NCBI GenBank assembly: GCA_949987565.1
Contig: OX465101.1
Location: 26,238,911-26,302,910, forward strand
From: Luidia sarsii
Lineage: Eukaryota; Echinodermata; Asteroidea; Paxillosida; Luidiidae
DNA: 64,000 nt
Direction of reading: 5' to 3'
Shown: in pieces, positions 43,001 through 48,205 of the stretch
Position numbering within the stretch: position 1 is the stretch's first letter
How the letters are laid out: every line of letters starts with the position of its first letter
Notes under the pieces: generated by a model
What the model saw: only the letters and a program-made list of their open reading frames with translations
What the model was told of the DNA's origin: nothing
Database searches by the model: none
Translations under genes and position numbers: made by a program

Positions 43001-44937
43001 GATGTCCCCCCCCCTCCCACTCCCGGTTGAATTTCTTTGCCGGCCAGCAAGAGCTGGCTTCTCCTCCTCAGGGTGGTTGCTGAATGGTGGCTCCCAGCAG
43101 CTTTCACGTTGGCAATTAGATTGCCCAGAGACAAAGCATGCAACTTGCCCTCAAAGCCACTGATTGCTCTGTCTATATTTCTTTTCTCTTTGCGCTGAAA
43201 TCAAACAGTGAGCTGCTGAAGGTATGTCAGAACACTGCAGAACCTTGTGAAGCTTCTCAGTATCTGGCCTTGACCCTGAGAATGAATCTTTTCTTCATAT
43301 ATTTGTCTGACATGAGCTGCAGTAAACCAGTGAATTGGATAAGCCCATTGAGGTGCAGTATTGCTTTGATGAGCCACTGTTGACTAATCCATAGTATACA
43401 TTGAAATGAAAGGTTTTCCTGAAAGCTTTTGTTTGGTTTGAATAAAAGTTTTGTTTGCGGCCCGTCAGAATCTACCATTTGGTAAGGGTTTGTGTGTTTT
43501 TTTTGGTCTTTTGTTCTGGCAGGTTCTGACCAGCAGGGCATCAAGTCGGCCTCCACCAACAAACTGAACGACTTCCGGGAGGCGGCCGCCCAGCAGGCCT
43601 TCCAGCACGCCGGGGCGGCCGGCCCTTCGGCCCTGGACAAGAAGAAGCAGCTGAGCCAGAGCACCGACGCCCTGTCGCCCTCCACCGCCCGCCGTGCCCG
43701 CCCCCATCACAAGGGCAGCGACTACGACACGCCCAGCCTCAGCGCCAGCTACGACGCCTCCAGCATGAAGCGGTCGGCCAACCAGCTGGAGGTGGAACTC
43801 CGCCGGACACAGGAGCGTCTGGCAATGGTACGGGTGCTCCACGGTGGGTGGGGAGGCTTAGTGTGGCCAGGGCCGGGAGAGCCGCAGCACCACGAGTCTA
43901 TGGGAGGCAATTTTGCAGCCGCCCGGCTGTGTGCCTTCCATAGACTCAGCTTGGGCTGAGTGATGCTGCTAGGATCGAACTGACCAACCTCGCAATGGAC
44001 TGACCTCAGAATGGACTGACCTCAGAATGGACTGACCTCAGCATGGACTGACCTCAGAATGGACTGACCTCAGAATGGATTGACCTCGGAATGGACTGAC
44101 CTTAGAATGGACTGACCTCAGAATGCACTGACCCCAGAATGGACTGACCTCAGAATGGACTGACTTCAGAATGGACTGACTTCAGAATGGACTGACCTCA
44201 GAATGGACTGACTTCAGAATGGACTGACTTCAGAATGGACTGACCTCAGAATGGACTGACTTCAGAATGGACTGACCTCAGAATGGACTGACCTCAGAAT
44301 GGACTGACCTCAGAATGCACTGACCCCAGAATGCACTGACCTCAGAATGCACTGACCTCAGAATGCACTGACCTCAGAATGCACTGACCTCAGAATGGAC
44401 TGACCTCAGTATGGACTGACCTCAGTATGGACTGACCTCAGTATGGACTGACCTCAGTATGGACTGACCTCAGAATGGACTGACCTCAGAATGGACACCT
44501 CAGAATGGACTGACCTCAGAATGCCTCAGAATGGACTGACCTCAGAATGGACACCTCAGAATGGACTGACCTCAGAATGGACTCACCTCAGAATGATCTG
44601 ACCTCAAGAAGAACTGACCTCAGAATGCACTGACCTCAGAATGCACTGACCTCAGAATGCACTGACCTCAGAATGCACTGACCTGATCTCAAAGGTTAGG
44701 GTTAGGGTTCGACATTAGAATGATCTGACCTCAAGAAGAACTGACCTCTGAGCTGGTTTACTTAAAAATTCCTGTCACGATTCTTCCCTTGCCCAGGAGC
44801 GGCGGCAGAAGGAGGACCTTGCCGGTCAGGTCAGCAAGCTCCTGAACGACAACAAGAGGCTGCAGGGAGAGTCAGCCTCCACCGCCGAACAGCTGCAGCA
44901 GTTCACCGACTGGTTCTTCAACGCCATCGAGAAATGA
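943..44937 (+). CDS. SIPA1L: SIPA1-like Rap GTPase-activating protein (SPA-1/SPAR family), 17 exons, 5' partial
   Basis: Seventeen exons (listed separately) join with matching phases into about 1252 residues ending in a stop at 44935-44937. The order is: C-terminal half of a RapGAP domain ([14 protein letters not shown], then [14 protein letters not shown], whose HIGND asparagine is the catalytic 'Asn thumb' of Rap1GAP-type proteins); the post-GAP region (VINAEN-like, [14 protein letters not shown]); a PDZ domain ([14 protein letters not shown] to VKVLVVPP); a long low-complexity Ser/Pro/Gln tail; the SPAR C-terminal motifs [10 protein letters not shown] and HLDWSNLVE; and a C-terminal coiled coil. 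Vertebrate SIPA1L1-3 share this order. Family members stimulate GTP hydrolysis by Rap1/Rap2 and act at synapses and cell junctions. The N-terminal region upstream of the GAP domain lies outside the window. Family assignment is very secure; the paralogue cannot be assigned, and an invertebrate is likely to have a single pro-orthologue. Confidence 0.95.
1042..3505 (+). other. SIPA1L intron; decayed repeats
   Basis: Contains old copies of the hairpin retroposon (about 1362-1587 and 2938-3075) and A/T homopolymers near 1219. A stretch of gaactttgga/gaattttga-type tandem degeneracy lies at 1130-1330. No coding signal. Confidence 0.6.
3506..3767 (+). CDS. SIPA1L: SIPA1L exon b (RapGAP catalytic core)
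   Basis: Acceptor tccctttag ends at 3505; donor gtaagt at 3768. It encodes [18 protein letters not shown], the MLPFT motif and [18 protein letters not shown]. The Asn of HIGND is the catalytic residue of this GAP class and is intact, so the enzyme should be active. It ends in phase 2. Confidence 0.97.
3836..3944 (+). repeat. tRNA-like SINE copy
   Basis: Contains the family head (gttgactac..ttgaaggccacc), a decayed tRNA-like body (caaaaccagaggtcccgaat) and the tail ctttcctttgccatttt. One of about ten copies in the window. Confidence 0.6.
4267..4373 (+). CDS. SIPA1L: SIPA1L exon c (end of RapGAP domain)
   Basis: Acceptor ctttgtag ends at 4266; donor gtgagt at 4374. It encodes [17 protein letters not shown] to FTEFLLAK, a highly conserved stretch at the end of the GAP domain. 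It ends in phase 1 with a single c. Confidence 0.95.
4630..4760 (+). repeat. Foldback family B, half copy
   Basis: Carries ggaaggtttgcggcaacac, tcttgtgagatagattgtagctctgaaaagag-type sequence and the aactcaatgttttgggcagagtgc core seen in other copies. Here only one arm is evident. Confidence 0.5.
4955..5010 (+). repeat. (CCT)n microsatellite at SIPA1L exon d acceptor
   Basis: About 19 CCT units end 10 bp before the exon d AG and form its polypyrimidine tract. Confidence 0.9.
5021..5250 (+). CDS. SIPA1L: SIPA1L exon d (post-GAP region)
   Basis: The acceptor aaatgccag ends at 5020, immediately after a (CCT)n run that supplies the polypyrimidine tract. The split codon gives Leu, so [18 protein letters not shown] reads on from exon c. 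It continues [18 protein letters not shown], a basic KKKEK patch and GALVWRVE. Donor gtaagg at 5251, phase 0. Confidence 0.95.
5620..6324 (+). mobile_element. TTAA-flanked MITE, family 1 ('accacttcgc')
   Basis: TTAA at both ends with inverted ACCACTTCGC...GCGAAGTGGT termini. Its interior matches 26653-27206 (gtttttcag..ccg, tacaggttttttt, gaaaagagtctttgtttaga). An extra ~330 bp starting at a (TG)n run near 5873 is absent from the other copy, so it is probably a later insertion. TTAA targets suggest piggyBac-type mobilisation; no transposase is present. Confidence 0.7.
7360..7566 (+). repeat. Hairpin retroposon, decayed copy
   Basis: Arms gatgctggcaggacctttct and ggaaggtcctgctaggatca with the tail ggtcatttcagccag..agtttgcaac. 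An older member of the family best seen at 50856-51008. Confidence 0.6.
8964..9076 (+). repeat. TTAA MITE family 1, truncated copy
   Basis: Starts ttaaccaattcacac and shares gggaacaatatttacc and gaaataaatcagtaagagta with the other copies; the right end is lost. Confidence 0.45.
9868..10018 (+). repeat. Foldback family B copy
   Basis: Shows the order tctcctgacaacgggcagag, tttgagttaccagccctttt, tggtgtcgccgcagacc and caccatgcaaacc, i.e. core plus one arm. Confidence 0.55.
10898..11553 (+). repeat. Minisatellite, 24-bp unit
   Basis: About 27 units of ggtgatcccaatcctaag plus gccaaa, with subunit shortening (18- and 12-bp variants). It is open in more than one forward frame ([12 protein letters not shown]), which is a consequence of the repeat. 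It ends 43 bp before the exon e acceptor. Confidence 0.9.
11597..11742 (+). CDS. SIPA1L: SIPA1L exon e
   Basis: Acceptor gccgtcctcag ends at 11596; donor gtacgt at 11743, phase 2. It encodes [18 protein letters not shown] to [24 protein letters not shown] corresponds to the conserved CRDVIGWT of vertebrate SIPA1L proteins, between GAP and PDZ domains. The exon lies only 43 bp after a 24-bp-unit minisatellite. Confidence 0.93.
11743..12640 (+). other. SIPA1L intron 5
   Basis: A C-run near 11759-11776, AT-rich middle, and a poly-A stretch near 12394. No repeat family or exon recognised. Confidence 0.5.
12641..12755 (+). CDS. SIPA1L: SIPA1L exon f
   Basis: Acceptor tttccgtctccag ends at 12640; donor gtgagt at 12756, phase 0. 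It encodes [20 protein letters not shown] and [17 protein letters not shown], matching the family's LKIFY...GECV and EIVKRLQFVS segment just before the PDZ domain. Confidence 0.93.
12854..13308 (+). repeat. Tandem repeat, 83-bp unit
   Basis: aaatggatccgccgtttcc recurs at 13005, 13088 and 13171 with an exact 83-bp period, with degenerate units before (12854, 12940) and after (13253). Each unit carries ccatggtaaccctcatcaat. Confidence 0.85.
13320..13515 (+). mobile_element. Hairpin retroposon with target-site duplication
   Basis: The element 13334-13501 is bounded by a 14-bp direct repeat cttcatcacaaatt (13320-13333 and 13502-13515). It has inverted arms (cctgacgtttcgatcctagc versus gctaggatcgaaacgtcagg) and the family tail gtcagtaagcagtttgcaac ending gtatatca. 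Confidence 0.8.
13542..13679 (+). CDS. SIPA1L: SIPA1L exon g (PDZ domain, first half)
   Basis: Acceptor tccccccgcag ends at 13541; donor gtcagt at 13680, phase 0 on both sides. It encodes [20 protein letters not shown] and [23 protein letters not shown] is the carboxylate-binding loop of the SIPA1-type PDZ domain. Confidence 0.96.
13785..14215 (+). repeat. Foldback family B, palindromic copy (13960-14113) with flanking fragments
   Basis: aataggtttgcggtgacacc at 13970 is the inverse of ggtttgcgatgacacgatgc read back from 14100. The arms are about 65 bp, meeting near 14034. Further partial arms lie on both sides. A transcript would fold into a long hairpin. Confidence 0.75.
14381..14496 (+). 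CDS. SIPA1L: SIPA1L exon h (PDZ domain, second half)
   Basis: Acceptor cccctaccag ends at 14380; donor gtaagg at 14497, phase 2. It encodes [20 protein letters not shown] and then [18 protein letters not shown], completing the PDZ fold (helix B with MIDLLRT, last strand VKVLVVPP). Confidence 0.95.
14497..15232 (+). other. SIPA1L intron 8
   Basis: Mostly unassigned sequence; foldback family B core and arm at 15060-15170 (aaactcttgagttaccggct). No exon. Confidence 0.5.
15233..15354 (+). CDS. SIPA1L: SIPA1L exon i
   Basis: Acceptor tatcctttcag ends at 15232; donor gtgagt at 15355. Phases join exons h and j. It encodes [18 protein letters not shown] and [12 protein letters not shown], a poorly conserved linker after the PDZ domain. 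It is assigned by phase and position rather than by strong similarity. Confidence 0.75.
15440..16082 (+). mobile_element. TIR element with internal palindrome
   Basis: Perfect 15-bp terminal inverted repeats: agggtctgtgcaata at 15440-15454 and its inverse at 16068-16082. Inside lies an imperfect palindrome 15568-15751 (acgcagtggctgttgttacg versus cgtaacaacagccactgcgt). No transposase. Possibly one element inserted in another. Confidence 0.65.
16519..16845 (+). repeat. Two tRNA-like SINE copies in tandem
   Basis: Copies at 16519-16650 (ggctggatagctcagatgct, caagaggtctcgggttgaaa) and 16698-16845 (decayed: ggctggagagctcaggtgtt). Both are in + orientation and each is preceded by the head aagactagttgactattttg or its relative. 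Confidence 0.65.
16890..17504 (+). CDS. SIPA1L: SIPA1L exon j (large low-complexity exon)
   Basis: Acceptor cttccacgcaacag ends at 16889; the donor gttggt at 17505 is weak. This 615-bp GC-rich exon encodes a disordered stretch: [18 protein letters not shown], a His-rich run, a GGGGGE segment and two QEEL repeats ([20 protein letters not shown]). It joins in phase to exons i and k. The linker regions of SIPA1L proteins are similarly Ser-rich and disordered. Confidence 0.85.
17712..17833 (+). CDS. SIPA1L: SIPA1L exon k
   Basis: Acceptor tgctctgtcag ends at 17711; donor gtgagt at 17834, phase 0. It encodes [17 protein letters not shown] and [12 protein letters not shown]. The SGKSxxxWQR-like segment is shared with vertebrate SIPA1L proteins, and IHYRG corresponds to their SYRG. 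Confidence 0.85.
17834..18191 (+). other. SIPA1L intron 11
   Basis: 358-bp intron with a G10 run near 17861. No repeat family recognised. Confidence 0.6.
18192..18898 (+). CDS. SIPA1L: SIPA1L exon l (Ser/Gln-rich tail)
   Basis: Acceptor ttcctcacggcag ends at 18191; donor gtgggt at 18899. The 707-bp exon encodes [20 protein letters not shown] (the EEKWYD motif is conserved in the family), then Pro-, Ser- and Gln-rich sequence with [11 protein letters not shown] 28-bp-unit minisatellite begins about 12 bp after the donor. The long ORFs that run on into it are artefacts. Confidence 0.9.
18911..19610 (+). repeat. Minisatellite, 28-bp unit
   Basis: About 23 units of atgcaaccatctatctgtct plus gtccatcc, itself built on a 4-bp ccat/ctgt theme. 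Because 28 is not a multiple of 3 and the unit lacks stops, all three forward frames stay open for over 200 codons. Not coding. It starts 12 bp after the exon l donor. Confidence 0.92.
19640..19800 (+). repeat. Foldback family B copy
   Basis: Contains gcagaggacacactgccccg, ctgagataccggctcatttc and acatggcaccactgcaaacc, the core and right arm of the family. Confidence 0.5.
19862..20036 (+). CDS. SIPA1L: SIPA1L exon m
   Basis: Acceptor cccccttcttcttcag ends at 19861; donor gtgaat at 20037, phase 0. It encodes [18 protein letters not shown], then [15 protein letters not shown], matching the family's EEDLKKLIDLESP helix. The frame stays open past the donor for another 122 codons to a second possible donor at 20403 (see findings). 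Confidence 0.9.
20037..20402 (+). other. SIPA1L: In-frame Pro-rich extension of SIPA1L exon m (possible alternative donor)
   Basis: After the donor at 20037 the exon m frame stays open for exactly 122 codons to gtaaat at 20403, a second phase-0 donor. The extension would encode Pro-rich sequence with [12 protein letters not shown], an RPRPRPRP run and LPPLPPKP, an SH3-ligand-like motif. High GC lowers stop frequency, so the openness alone is weak evidence. The main isoform joins exon m to exon n cleanly without it. Confidence 0.3.
20866..21125 (+). repeat. Head-to-head pair of tRNA-like SINEs
   Basis: A minus-strand copy (20866-20978) reads outward from its + partner (20979-21125). The + copy has a tRNA-like box A (tagctcagatgg) and box B (ggttcgggtcc) and a pairable anticodon-type stem ctggt/accag. 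The two copies form a large inverted repeat. Confidence 0.75.
21172..21546 (+). mobile_element. TTAA-flanked MITE, family 2 ('agcccctacacaacattggt')
   Basis: TTAA at both ends, with termini agccactacacaatattggt and its near-inverse accaatgttgtgtaggggct. The interior matches 32903-33246 in inverse orientation (cggattgagctgaaattttc). 375 bp, no ORF of note. Confidence 0.75.
21578..21752 (+). repeat. Foldback family B, palindromic copy
   Basis: tgtggaaagtttgcggtgac near the left end is the inverse of the gccatcgcaaactttccaca right end. The core is gaaacgttgagttaccggct. Confidence 0.65.
22082..22157 (-). mobile_element. Hairpin retroposon, half copy with target duplication
   Basis: A 54-bp insert (22093-22146) containing only one arm (gggcctgacgtttcgatcct) lies between 11-bp direct repeats gtttctatttt (22082-22092, 22147-22157). 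It shows that a single arm can insert alone. Confidence 0.65.
22180..23597 (+). other. SIPA1L intron 13, right part
   Basis: Unassigned sequence with a minus-strand tRNA-like SINE at 22797-22885 (gggacttgaacccgagacct, tgagctatccagccctt). No exon recognised. The 104-aa open frame at 22878 starts inside the SINE and has no splice support. Confidence 0.5.
22797..22885 (-). repeat. tRNA-like SINE copy
   Basis: Minus-strand tRNA-like body: the inverse reads gctggatagctcagatggaa, then ccagaggtctcgggttcaag. Confidence 0.65.
23598..23817 (+). CDS. SIPA1L: SIPA1L exon n (SPAR C-terminal motif)
   Basis: Acceptor ctcctcccag ends at 23597; donor gtactg at 23818, phase 1. It encodes [17 protein letters not shown] and [15 protein letters not shown]. 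LHRTxSDESI and NDVLFxST are diagnostic of SIPA1L1-3 and of the SPAR C-terminal domain. Confidence 0.96.
24830..25015 (+). repeat. tRNA-like SINE copy, best preserved
   Basis: ggctggatagctcagatggt at 24908 begins a 73-nt body that can fold as a cloverleaf. GGCTGGA pairs with TCCAGTC, there is a D-arm and a T-arm (tcgggttcaagtcccgg), then the tail aaagttttctttgccatttt. No amino-acid identity is proposed: the loop lacks a proper U33, so it is a SINE, not a functional tRNA gene. Confidence 0.7.
25898..26230 (+). repeat. C-rich degenerate repeat (cccctacccctt)n
   Basis: About 330 bp of cccctacc/ccttaccc units ending at the exon o acceptor, for which it forms an extreme polypyrimidine tract. The opposite strand is G-rich and could form quadruplexes. 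Confidence 0.85.
26237..26377 (+). CDS. SIPA1L: SIPA1L exon o
   Basis: Acceptor cccttccag ends at 26236, after a long C-rich tract; donor gtaggt at 26378, phase 1. It encodes [16 protein letters not shown], then [16 protein letters not shown] and TANAFQDI. LPDxAAxLDWSNLV is a family hallmark. Confidence 0.96.
26653..27206 (+). mobile_element. TTAA MITE family 1, with nested hairpin retroposon
   Basis: Left end ttaaccactttgc, right end gcgggaagtggttga (one base off TTAA). Same interior as 5620-6324. The hairpin retroposon 26742-26919 is inserted within it and is therefore younger. Confidence 0.7.
26726..26937 (+). mobile_element. Hairpin retroposon nested in a MITE
   Basis: Arms ggcctgacgtctcaatccta and tgcttggatcgaaacgtcag with the tail ending gtatatca, bounded by near-identical ~16-bp direct repeats tcatttttaaaactca (left) and tcatttttaaaaactca (right). 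Confidence 0.75.
27500..27947 (+). repeat. Minisatellite, 21-bp unit
   Basis: About 20 units of gaacctgccacctctgtgga plus t. A unit of 7 codons without stops leaves long open frames on both strands (DEPATSV-type and SSTEVAG-type). Not coding: no splice sites or unique flanking ORF. Confidence 0.92.
29333..29660 (+). repeat. tRNA-like SINE and hairpin-retroposon fragment
   Basis: SINE body at 29380-29440 (ggctggatggctcagatggt), tail tttcctttgccaattt; then hairpin-retroposon pieces tttgagaaa-like and ctgctaggatcggaacgtca near 29600. Confidence 0.55.
30440..31017 (+). promoter_or_regulatory. Possible internal promoter / 5' UTR upstream of ATG 31018
   Basis: Relatively unique, CpG-containing sequence lies between repeat-rich flanks and leads into the ATG at 31018. 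It contains a possible donor (ctcg|gtgagc at 30850) and a CAG-rich stretch (30890-30935) that would suit 5' UTR. No TATA box is evident. Inference only. Confidence 0.25.
31018..31183 (+). CDS. Candidate alternative first coding exon inside SIPA1L intron 15
   Basis: A GC-rich open exon starts at ATG 31018 in a strong context (gccATGg) and runs to a GT at 31184 (gtctgt, a weak donor). It encodes [20 protein letters not shown], then a hydrophobic stretch [14 protein letters not shown] and PAEDPLSRH. Its composition resembles the real exons. It ends in phase 1, which fits the acceptor at 43523, so splicing would make a short protein with this new N-terminus and only the SIPA1L C-terminal coiled coil. 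I recognise no homologue. It could also be the first exon of a nested gene or a chance ORF. The preceding 30440-31017 is CpG-containing and could be promoter and 5' UTR. Confidence 0.4.
31701..31987 (+). repeat. TTAA MITE family 1, copy 3 (right end replaced)
   Basis: Starts ttaatcactttacaacggcc and shares cctgaaaagagtctttt with the other copies. The right end merges into the 19-bp array at ggcccggcgcg. Confidence 0.55.
31988..32256 (+). repeat. Minisatellite, 19-bp unit
   Basis: About 14 units of cgcgtagcaacaccaccag; a three- to four-unit version of the same array follows at 32804-32876. The long minus-strand ORFs here ([15 protein letters not shown]) are repeat artefacts. Confidence 0.92.
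32903..33246 (+). mobile_element. TTAA MITE family 2, complete copy
   Basis: TTAA ends with agcccctacacaacattggt and its inverse accaatgttgtgttggggct. 344 bp. A left-half duplicate lies at 32283-32389. Confidence 0.8.
33695..33805 (+). repeat. Hairpin retroposon, right half
   Basis: gcctttgggaaaggtcctgc, aaacgtcaggccctctaac and gtcagtgagcagtttgca; the left arm is absent. Confidence 0.6.
34210..34560 (+). repeat. Foldback family B fragment followed by minus-strand tRNA-like SINE
   Basis: gtggaaggttttgaggcggt at 34257 is the family B arm. 34460-34545 is the SINE inverse (ctgtgctatccagccctt). Confidence 0.5.
34911..35153 (+). mobile_element. TIR element, family 3 ('gggcccaattt'), copy 1
   Basis: Left end gggcccaatttaatagagcc then gcttaagc; right end gcttaagcggctctatgaaa then ttggcccc. 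243 bp, no ORF. The second copy is at 37819-38057. Confidence 0.75.
36137..36693 (+). mobile_element. TIR element, family 4 ('atgctgcgttccaatcgcg')
   Basis: Left atgctgcgttccaatcgcgt, right acgtgattgaaacgcagcat; further inverted matches cgtgattaccgtgttcacga / tcgtgaacaccataaacacg. 557 bp, non-autonomous. Confidence 0.7.
37819..38057 (+). mobile_element. TIR element, family 3, copy 2
   Basis: gggcccaatttcttagagcc at left and ggctctatgaaatttgcccc at right. Body closely matches 34911-35153 (gaaaatctgc, gtcttccttgtgtaag, ttgtattccactcttcttt). Confidence 0.75.
38181..38313 (+). repeat. G-rich tandem repeat, about 19-bp unit
   Basis: Units of agggaggggtgagaggggg. Strong quadruplex-forming potential on the + strand. 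Confidence 0.85.
38652..39131 (+). mobile_element. TIR element, family 5 ('tagggccgttcccacta')
   Basis: Perfect 20-bp inverted ends cactagggccgttcccacta / tagtgggaacggccctagtg. The interior has repeated gcgattatttg and gaatcgcgattc motifs, themselves self-complementary. 480 bp, non-autonomous; the ends resemble hAT-type MITEs, but no clear target duplication was seen. Confidence 0.7.
39893..40035 (+). repeat. Foldback family B copy
   Basis: tctcctgaagactgaacaga, ttcgaaacgtcaagttcctc and acatggtgtcaccgcaaacc are the core and right arm of the family. Confidence 0.6.
43523..43827 (+). CDS. SIPA1L: SIPA1L exon p (coiled-coil start)
   Basis: Acceptor ttgttctggcag ends at 43522, after a 17-kb intron; donor gtacgg at 43828, phase 0. 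It encodes [20 protein letters not shown], a linker with [15 protein letters not shown], and [16 protein letters not shown], the start of the C-terminal coiled coil. Its phase-1 start accepts either exon o or the candidate alternative first exon at 31018. Confidence 0.94.
43828..44796 (+). other. SIPA1L intron 16, mostly minisatellite
   Basis: A 16-bp-unit array fills 43980-44690; about 100 bp of unique sequence precede the terminal exon. Confidence 0.8.
43980..44690 (+). repeat. Minisatellite, 16-bp unit
   Basis: About 44 units of agaatggactgacctc with variants (agaatgcactgacctc, agtatggactgacctc, acttc) that cluster in blocks, a sign of local homogenisation. It ends in ggttagggttagggtt (44694-44709), a short telomere-like tract. 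Confidence 0.95.
44797..44937 (+). CDS. SIPA1L: SIPA1L exon q (terminal exon, coiled coil and stop)
   Basis: Acceptor cttcccttgcccag ends at 44796. It encodes [20 protein letters not shown] with heptad leucines, then [16 protein letters not shown] and TGA at 44935. The terminal coiled coil and F(T)xWxFN ending match SIPA1L proteins; it mediates dimerisation in the family. Confidence 0.97.
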   Translation, partial: ERRQKEDLAGQVSKLLNDNKRLQGESASTAEQLQQFTDWFFNAIEK

Positions 44938-45729
44938 ACAAATGACGGCACAGCACAGCAGAGCAAAGCCAAGCCATGTCGGTGCATCAACGTGTGTGTG
45001 TGTGTGATATGTCCAGACCAGACAATACCGGCCTACTGGTCTGGCATACGGTTGTACCATAAACTCATCCTCCTTGAGGGAACTGCTAAGAAATAGGATC
45101 GGCGCATCACCGAAGGAGGAAGAATTTATTAAAAGTAAAGCGGTCAGAAGATTTGCCCCGGTCCTTCTTGGAGAAGCAAATGATGAATCAATTCTGATGC
45201 CACCCAAAGCAAGGAGTAGACCTCCATGTGACTAATGAAAAGCTGTTCCGTACAGCAGATTCCAATCCCGTCTCACAGAAATCACTTTGTCCGCTTACTG
45301 GGTTTGGTTGCTTTCCGTTTGCGGGGAGAGAAATATTGCATATGTTTTATGGAAACTGGACATACATCAAATTTAGTTTTGATTGACTGAGTGACAATCC
45401 TTGTCAAATTTACATCAGTTGTATTTTGTGTTTTTACATCTTTCACTCCAACATAGTCCTTTTCTTTGTCAAATGAGAGAGACGAGTGATAATCTTTTAC
45501 CAAGATCTAAAACCGTCTATTGGGTTCAACTAAAACATTGTTTATTTATTGATTGATTGGAAATCAGAAGATGTTCTTTTAAGATTCTGTATGTCGCGTG
45601 GTCACAAGTTCATTTTGTCTGATATGGTGTCTACTGAGGAATTACCAAATGTAGGGGGTTTTTTTCAAATGGAAAGGAAAGGAAAGGAAAAATGGAATAA
45701 GAGATTGTAAACAATTGTGAAAACAGCGA

Positions 45730-45840
45730 AGAAAATATTATTTACTGGATTGGGGGACGTGAACCCCAGACCCCTGTTTTCAAGGTACCAGCACTGGTAC
45801 GTTTAACCAGAGGTCTTAGGCTCAAGTCCCGGTCCAGTCA
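45730..45840 (+). repeat. tRNA-like SINE, inverted halves
   Basis: A minus-strand fragment (gaaccccagacccctg) faces a plus-strand fragment (accagaggtcttaggctcaa, tcccggtccagtcaa) around ggtaccagcactggtac, giving a short hairpin. Confidence 0.55.
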
Positions 45841-46947
45841 AATTGTTCATAACTTTGACAAATCTAGTAGGCAACTACTCACAAATCTTCTCTGATAAAA
45901 AAAACCCCCAGAGCCCATCATTTAGGAGGAGAGGGGGAATAGGCGGGGGACGTCAAATGAAGGTGGTGTTGTTGTTTTTTCAAGTACAGTGCAGGCTGAT
46001 TCATCTGTGATTGGATTGTCATTCTGAGTTTCATAATGGCTTAGAATGATCTGATTGGCAGCAAGATCGACTTTTGAAAGTCCTTCAGGATGGGGGCTTA
46101 TTTCATGCACAATGTGTAAGCGCGCACACACACACACACACACACACAAGTTGTTCAGCGTGAAAAGAAAAAGTCTTCATGGATGGGAAGACCAATCACA
46201 TTCCCACGTTATGATTGAAGAAGCTGTTGGCTAACATTCGTTGTGATTCCTCGCTGAACACGACCTCAGCACGGAGCTGGTATTGTTATCACAGGCATGC
46301 AACTTGTCCGCGGATCCGCGGATTTCCGCGTTTTATTTAATTCGGCCATTAAAATAAAAAAAATAAAAAAATAAAAAAATTATTATTATTATTATTTTTT
46401 TTAATCAAAGTCATAAGTTGTCACAAACTACTCAGAATGCACCACAGAGCATCTACAATCCAAAATTTTCCTGGGCCCTTGAGCAGGCCCCAAACCACAC
46501 ACCCTAAGGGCTTCGTGCTTCGCGCTCGCAGTTTCATTCGGACATTTTCCTCTTTTTTTACAGTTCAAGAGTTGCATGCCTGTTATCAGTGTCCAAACGG
46601 GGGCACTCTAATAGGAATGGAAAACCTTTTCACTGAAAAGAAAACCGACTCTTTGTTCAAGTCAAACAGTTCCAGGGACACTGCCAATATCAATTGTCAT
46701 TTTGTTTTTCCTGGGTTCCTCTGTGATTTTTTTTTTTTAGTAACACCAGACTACCAAAATAGTATTACTGAGTTTCAAAAAAATCGTCTGATCGGGCCTT
46801 GAATACCATTGGCAAAGTCAAATGAGTTGGCAGTGGTCTTCCTTTGTGTGTCAGCACTCCTCTGTTCAGGTAGCCTTCAGGGGCTACTCTGTAAATGCAA
46901 GGACACGAGGGAACAACAGTGGGGGAAGTAGCTTGCTGAAGTGGAGG

Positions 46948-47063
46948 CTTCTCCTCCTCCCTTCTCCTCTCCCCTTTCTCCTCCTCCCTCTTTCTCCTCC
47001 CTCTCATCTCTACCCTCTCTCCCCTCCCCCTCTCACCCCTCCCTCCCCTCTCACCCCCTCCCC

Positions 47064-47094
<31 letters not shown>

Positions 47095-47290
47095 TCTCTC
47101 ACTCTCTCTCCCTCTCTCCCCCTCTCCTCTCTCTCACTATTTATTTTTGTCTCTGCCACTCTATTTCTCTCTCACTCTCTCTTTCTCTGTCTCTGTCACT
47201 TTCTTTCTGTGAGCCTTGCTCTATCAGCCTTTCTTGACCCCATCAAGTCGAACTCCCCCCCCCCCCTCCCCCGATCACTTCACGGATGGT
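46948..47290 (+). repeat. CT-rich tract
   Basis: Long run of ctcctccc, ctctctct and cccctccc units. The serine/leucine-rich ORFs across it are artefacts. Confidence 0.85.
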
Positions 47291-48205
47291 CGGAGATTTT
47301 TTTGGCCGCGCTTGCTTTCAGAGTGATGCTCCATTGCAATCTTACCCCCAAAGCTTGGCAGTCAATAAATTCACGTCGGTCTGTGCTCCGGTACCTTAAT
47401 CAGGATGTGTATTGAAATACACAGAACAATTGTAATGCCTTGTTCGGTTGAGGGAAAGCCTCAAAGGACGATATGAAGGAAGGGATTAAGGTGGGTCCTT
47501 CACCGCAAGGAATCTTTGGCCAGATGTTCCTACACAAGTTGACCCATTTCTCCCCACCCATGCATTTTGTACGTGGATGGGCAGTCATTTATACATCCAA
47601 CTTTGCAAGTGAAGTGGTCCACTCATTTTTTGCGGATAAATACATCCGGGTGGGTTTTTTTTTATCGCCTTGTAAATAATTTCCTCCGTGCTTTTTTTTA
47701 TTATAATTATTATTTGATATTCCTAGTGTGAAAGTATAAGAGGTGCCAGCGTCCACTTGGCAGGTTGTAATCTACCTATATATTTGGCATATATTTTTTT
47801 CAAAGACAAGACCTTGTACGTTTCTAGACATGTTTTGTAGGAGAGCGGATGTGTTGTGTATAAAATGGATCCGATGTAACACAATTTGTTATGATTTTGG
47901 AAGTGTTTTTTTTTTTGGGGGGGGGGAGGTGTCTTTTTATCTGGTTGCTTTGTATTGGTACAAGCAAGCAACCATATTGTTGGGGAAGAGAAAGTCCTGT
48001 GTGAATTGCCAGTAACTAACTGTAATGAACTTGCTTGTGGTTTACACTAATTTTGTTTGTTAATGGATAACCCTTAGTATAATTTTGTAGACTCTTGTCT
48101 CCGCATTTAGTTTTAAAACACCCAAAAGCCGGGGCGTGATCCCTGGAGAGATACGACAGTTAATTGGTTGGAAGGCTTCAGACTGGCACCCCTCCCCCCT
48201 CCCTG

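Larger units (their letters stand above)
26378..43522 (+). other. SIPA1L intron 15 (17 kb)
   Basis: The largest intron. It carries two TTAA MITE families, a nested hairpin retroposon, 21-bp and 19-bp minisatellites, the candidate alternative first exon (31018), a tandem duplication (31189-33011), and three further TIR families (34911-39131). It also has purine/pyrimidine tracts at 33890-33965, 35525-35670 and 37160-37470. A palindromic family B copy lies near 39893-40020. 40100-43500 is largely unassigned. Confidence 0.6.
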
